From CAYXZR01 sp964470025 (GTDB lineage Bacteria; Patescibacteriota; Patescibacteriia; Buchananbacterales; UBA6539), in contig CAYXZR010000033.1 of assembly GCA_964470025.1 (NCBI GenBank), positions 1-7,712 of the forward strand: DNA of 7,712 bases, written 5' to 3'. Below the pieces are notes generated by a model that did not search any database, was not told the DNA's origin, and saw only the letters and a list, made by a program, of their open reading frames with translations. Position numbers and translations under genes: made by a program. Positions 4,018 to 7,712 of the stretch are shown in pieces. The first letter of the stretch is position 1. The number at the start of each line of letters is the position of its first letter.

Positions 4018-4770
4018 CTATGTTTGAGAAAAACGATGTAGTACTTCTAATTGTTCTGCAGTATTTGCTCCAAGCGCTTCAAAAGCCTCAATACTTACAG
4101 ACTGCAATGCTACTCCATCTTTTCGAGCCAGCGCTATTAAATCAGTAAGATAATACTCACCTTGGGCATTTTTGTTCTGCACTAAATCAATATGCTTCCA
4201 GAGCCACTCAGCATTAAAGCAATAATACCCTGGATTAACCTCAGTTATCTTTTGCTGCTCTTCTGTGGCGTCTTTTCGCTCGATAATTTCTTGGATCTCG
4301 CCTTGATCATTGCGGATAATTCGTCCGTAACCAAAGAAAGCTTCTTTCCAATCATCAAAATCTCCTGGGTCACACACTCCCAATGTCACCGCCGAATCAC
4401 TTTCTAAGTGAGTTTTTGCTAGATTGGCAATAGTTGCACTAGTAAGTAGTGGATGGTCTGCGTACAGCACCATCACATGTTTTGCATGACCTTCAAGTGC
4501 CTCACGAGTTACTGCTACAGCATGTCCAGTGCCAAGCTGTTGTTCTTGAGTGACGTAAATATAGTCATCGCCTAAGTACTCTTTTACCATTTCTGCCTTC
4601 TGACCGATAACGACCGTTGGTTTCTCACAAACTCCTGACGCTTTAATTGCTGCTACCAGGTGACCAATCATCGGCATACCATGAAGTGGTACCAGTGGCT
4701 TAGGAATATCTTCGCGTTGCATCCGAGTACCATGACCCGCAGCCAAAATAACAATATCAATCGTATTCAT
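4018..4770 (-). CDS. GlmU-like sugar nucleotidyltransferase, uridyltransferase domain only
   Basis: This 250-residue protein is a nucleotidyltransferase of the GlmU N-terminal type, expected to join UTP and a hexosamine-1-phosphate (probably GlcNAc-1-P) into a UDP-sugar for cell envelope synthesis. Visible motifs are LAAGHGTRM (9-17, nucleotide loop), K24-P25, QLGTGHAV (78-85), YADHPL (103-108, Mg2+-binding Asp105), FGYGRIIR, ERKDA, EVNPGYYCF and GEYYLTDLI. These follow bacterial GlmU in order. The left-handed beta-helix acetyltransferase domain of full GlmU (about 450 residues) is absent: the gene stops by TAG and EndoQ starts 4 nt later. Acetylation must be done elsewhere, or the substrate is already acetylated. 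YADHPL replaces the usual YGDVPL, so the exact sugar is uncertain. It starts 20 nt after the aldolase stop with only a weak GTGAG as ribosome binding site. Confidence 0.85.
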   Translation of the reverse strand: MNTIDIVILAAGHGTRMQREDIPKPLVPLHGMPMIGHLVAAIKASGVCEKPTVVIGQKAEMVKEYLGDDYIYVTQEQQLGTGHAVAVTREALEGHAKHVMVLYADHPLLTSATIANLAKTHLESDSAVTLGVCDPGDFDDWKEAFFGYGRIIRNDQGEIQEIIERKDATEEQQKITEVNPGYYCFNAEWLWKHIDLVQNKNAQGEYYLTDLIALARKDGVALQSVSIEAFEALGANTAEQLEVLHRFSQT

Positions 4771-4790
4771 AACTCACTAAAAATTAATAA

Positions 4791-5789
4791 TTACTCCATC
4801 TCACGCATATACTGCCCTTCAACAGCTCGTGATGCCATTTGCACTCGATGAAACAGCGCCTTCTGTGCTGCTGCAATATTTTCAGACTTACCTTGCCAAA
4901 CCAATAATGCTGGCTGTAATAATGCTCTACTAAATGAAAAAGTAAGCGGCCACGGACCACCGATTTTATTAATTTCATTCAAACGACCTGCTGCATCTAG
5001 CTCAGACTGTCCACCTGACAAAAACGCGATACCCGCAACTTGGTCAGGAACACTTTTACGCAATACACTAACTGTTGCCTCAGCAATCTGTGCATCAGTA
5101 TATTGAGCAGTGCACTCATGACCAGGCACAACCATGTTTGGTTTTAAAATAATCCCCTGCAAATCAACCCCTTCTTTTTCCAGCGCAAAAAACACCTGAT
5201 GTAACACATACTCAGTTACCTCAGCACAGCGCTCTAGTGTATGATCACCTTCCATTAATACTTCTGGCTCAACCATTGGCACAATTCCTGTATCCTGACA
5301 CAATCGAGCATAGGTTGCTAGCAACGCTGCATCTTTTGCAACATTTCGTTCCGTTGGCAATTCATCAGTAATCAAAAAAACTGCACGCCACTTAGCAGCT
5401 TGTGCTCCTTGGGCAACATATGTTTTCAGTCGCTCCTCGAGTGTATCAATCCCAGTAGTAACAAGCTCTGCTGTATTATCAGGATCCACTTCTGTTGAAG
5501 TATCTACTTTAATAATTGGAATAATTCCACGGTCTTTTAAGTACTGCCCAAAACGCACACCCTCAACTTCTGATGAAAGTGTTTCTTCAAATAAAATCAT
5601 TCCGGTCACATACTCACTCAGATCAGGAGTGTTGGCCTGAAGTACTCGATATGCTAAGCGCTGTTCTGGAGTTGCTTCAATGTTAATTTGATCAAAACGT
5701 TTTTGAATTGTTGAGAGACTTTCGTCTGCTGCTAAAATTCCTTTTGGATGAGCAACTAATTGAGTTGCAATGGTATGTAATGTAGACAT
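4791..5789 (-). CDS. Class I fructose-bisphosphate aldolase
   Basis: The 332-residue product is a Schiff-base aldolase of the eukaryote-like class I family. It interconverts fructose-1,6-bisphosphate with dihydroxyacetone phosphate and glyceraldehyde-3-phosphate in the cytoplasm. Seen in order are GILAADES (17-24, with Asp22), IPIIKVD (90-96), AAKWRAVF (131-138, catalytic Lys133 and Arg135), VEPEVL (173-178, acid Glu174 and Glu176), ILKPNMVVPG (214-223, Schiff-base Lys216) and FLSGGQSE for phosphate binding. All catalytic residues are present. It is slightly shorter than animal enzymes (about 360) and lacks their C-terminal tyrosine tail. It is the second gene of the operon, 13 nt after the pirin stop, and has only a poor upstream GGA. 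In a CPR bacterium it would serve a partial glycolysis or pentose route; no other glycolytic gene is in view. Confidence 0.93.
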   Translation of the reverse strand: MSTLHTIATQLVAHPKGILAADESLSTIQKRFDQINIEATPEQRLAYRVLQANTPDLSEYVTGMILFEETLSSEVEGVRFGQYLKDRGIIPIIKVDTSTEVDPDNTAELVTTGIDTLEERLKTYVAQGAQAAKWRAVFLITDELPTERNVAKDAALLATYARLCQDTGIVPMVEPEVLMEGDHTLERCAEVTEYVLHQVFFALEKEGVDLQGIILKPNMVVPGHECTAQYTDAQIAEATVSVLRKSVPDQVAGIAFLSGGQSELDAAGRLNEINKIGGPWPLTFSFSRALLQPALLVWQGKSENIAAAQKALFHRVQMASRAVEGQYMREME

Positions 5790-5802
5790 ATATAATTCCG
5801 TA

Positions 5803-6504
5803 TTATTTCATAGGTACCTCAATAACTAAAACAAATGTATCTTTTGTAAATTGCAATGTAATAGTATCAGCCTCGGTAATTTCAAGTGAATCTCGACTAG
5901 TAAGCACATGCTCACCTATAGTTAGTTCACCTTCAATCACAAGCACAAATATTCCATTGCCTTGAGAGGGTTTATAAGAAGTAGTAGCATCTGCATCAAA
6001 TTTTCCCAGCAACAGCACCGCATCTTGATGAATATAAAATGGAGTCTTTGCTGCATCGCCACTCACTAATGGTGTAAGTGCATTCTGCTCAAGAACGTAT
6101 GGTAGTGTTTTATGTCGTGGTGTAATATTGCGCTCTTTAGGCGTAATCCAAATCTGAAACAATGCTGCTGAATGTGTATCAGAATTATTCATTTCTGAAT
6201 GATACACTCCAGAACCAGCCGACATCACTTGGATATCACCCACTTTTACCACCTCTTCATTACCCATGCTATCTGAGTGTCGTAGTGCACCATCAGTCAC
6301 AATAGAAATAATTTCCATATTATCATGAGGATGCATACCAAAACCACCGCCACCTGCAATCACATCATCATTAAGCACACGCAACACTCCAAATCCCATG
6401 CGTTCTGGATTATGATAACTTGCAAAACTGAAGCTAAAGCGTGACTGAAGCCATCCAATACTACCATCTCCACGCTCTGAACCTTTATGTAATCGTGTTT
6501 TCAT
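5803..6504 (-). CDS. Pirin family bicupin protein
   Basis: The 233-residue product begins MKTRLHKGSERGDG and shows the pirin N-terminal cupin: FSFASYHNP (25-33), GFGVLRVLNDD (37-47), GMHPHDNMEIISIV (56-69), GALRHSDSMGN (72-82) and MSAGSGVYHSEMN (94-106). The four metal ligands of the family, His58, His60, His102 and Glu104, are all present. The C-terminal cupin is more diverged and lacks such a set, as is usual. The length matches the E. coli YhhW type, which has quercetin 2,3-dioxygenase activity in vitro. The physiological substrate in most bacteria is unknown, so I name only the family. It is the first gene of the leftward operon, with an extended -10 promoter just upstream and no Shine-Dalgarno before the ATG at 6504. 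Confidence 0.93.
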   Translation of the reverse strand: MKTRLHKGSERGDGSIGWLQSRFSFSFASYHNPERMGFGVLRVLNDDVIAGGGGFGMHPHDNMEIISIVTDGALRHSDSMGNEEVVKVGDIQVMSAGSGVYHSEMNNSDTHSAALFQIWITPKERNITPRHKTLPYVLEQNALTPLVSGDAAKTPFYIHQDAVLLLGKFDADATTSYKPSQGNGIFVLVIEGELTIGEHVLTSRDSLEITEADTITLQFTKDTFVLVIEVPMK

Positions 6505-6534
6505 GAGTAATAAGAAATTATTAATCGTACAAGT

Positions 6535-6543
6535 AGTATACCA
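6535..6543 (-). promoter_or_regulatory. Extended -10 promoter of the pirin-aldolase-GlmU-EndoQ operon
   Basis: On the - strand the bases read TGGTATACT, an extended -10 (TG, one base, TATACT). The -35 region 17 bp upstream is weak (TAGAGC), which extended -10 promoters tolerate. Transcription would begin near 6528, leaving a short leader of about 24 nt that has no Shine-Dalgarno before the ATG at 6504. Confidence 0.5.
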
Positions 6544-6591
6544 TACCTACACAGCAGGCTCTACGGGGTAAAAATAACTAAAATAAGCAAC

Positions 6592-6614
6592 AAAAAACAG
6601 CCTTTCGGCTGCTT
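6592..6614 (-). terminator. Intrinsic terminator of the rRNA operon
   Basis: On the - strand CAGCC and GGCTG (6607-6611 with 6598-6602) close a GAAA tetraloop and are followed by six T (6592-6597). It lies shortly after the pre-5S processing stem and before the pirin promoter. Confidence 0.85.
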
Positions 6615-6619
6615 ATTTG

Positions 6620-6756
6620 CATGAGATTCATTGTCCCGGCGACGACCTACTTTCCCCCAACGGAGTATCATCGGCGCTGAAGAGCTTAACTTCTGAGTTC
6701 GGGATGGAATCAGGTGTGGCCTCTTCGCAAGGATCACCAGGACAATAAATCCCATG
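6620..6756 (-). other. Pre-5S rRNA processing stem
   Basis: On the - strand CATGGGATTT (6747-6756) upstream of the 5S pairs with GAATCTCATG (6620-6629) downstream of it, with two G-T wobbles. The helix stacks directly on the 10-bp terminal helix of the mature 5S, giving about 20 uninterrupted pairs. This is a typical substrate for double-strand-specific processing, as by RNase III or RNase M5-type enzymes. Confidence 0.65.
6630..6746 (-). rRNA. rrf: 5S ribosomal RNA
   Basis: On the - strand the about 117-nt sequence begins ATTGTCCTGGTGATCC and ends GTCGCCGGGACAAT, whose ends pair as helix I. The conserved loop segment CCGAACTCAGAAGTTAAGC and the 3' part GGGGGAAAGTAGGTCG are present. Ends are set from the helix and may differ by a base or two. 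It lies 44 nt after the 23S end and before the operon terminator; no tRNA is placed between them. Confidence 0.95.
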
Positions 6757-6790
6757 ATAAATATTGTTTAGAACAAAACGTTCCAATTCT

Positions 6791-7712
<922 letters not shown>

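Noticed and set aside
6561..6755. A leftward 64-codon frame across the 5S rRNA
   Set aside because: It lies over the 5S gene and its terminator, so the frame is incidental.

Overview
The window looks like a chromosomal segment of an uncultivated Candidate Phyla Radiation (Patescibacteria) bacterium, most likely a Parcubacteria-type lineage. The grounds are: AT-rich intergenic DNA with compact, short-spaced genes; a 205-residue hypothetical protein of a type I recall mainly from Parcubacteria; a two-helix micro-membrane protein; a lysine-rich histone-H1-like protein; and a 23S rRNA with trimmed peripheral helices. Among the trimmed helices is helix 78 of the L1 stalk, which fits lineages reported to lack ribosomal protein uL1. 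Standard stop codons, including TGA, are used. The taxonomic call is inference; no marker protein phylogeny is possible here.

Positions 1-1205 read rightward. They hold the 3' end of a multi-spanning membrane protein gene (2-310), a 47-residue single-helix membrane protein (371-514), and then a transcription unit with its own promoter (566-594). That unit contains an unusual GC-richer, foldable leader (about 601-726), tRNA-Val(TAC), a small membrane protein gene without a ribosome binding site, tRNA-Ala(TGC) and a strong terminator. A leftward hypothetical gene (1264-1881) converges on it and ends in its own terminator. Its start has to be moved to 1881 because a clear Shine-Dalgarno (SD) lies just upstream, next to a chain of hairpins.

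Positions 1997-2293 are a very AT-rich divergent intergenic stretch with one perfect DnaA box. To its right is a promoter, a hairpin-bearing leader with an excellent SD, and the histone-like gene (2410-2694), which contains a 48-nt tandem duplication. A bidirectional terminator (2711-2739) separates it from the leftward block.

Positions 2760-6504 form one leftward four-gene operon: pirin-family cupin, class I fructose-bisphosphate aldolase, a stand-alone GlmU-like sugar nucleotidyltransferase, and endonuclease Q (repair of deaminated bases). Spacings are 13, 20 and 4 nt. An extended -10 promoter lies at 6535-6543. These genes lack good SD sequences, in contrast to the two well-marked genes to their left.

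Positions 6592-7712 are the distal end of a leftward rRNA operon: 23S (partial, about the last 920 nt), 5S and an intrinsic terminator. The 5S is bracketed by a long processing stem. The observations most worth following are the truncated L1 stalk, the structured leader before tRNA-Val, the protein gene sandwiched between two tRNAs, and the structured 5' leaders of the hypothetical and histone-like genes.
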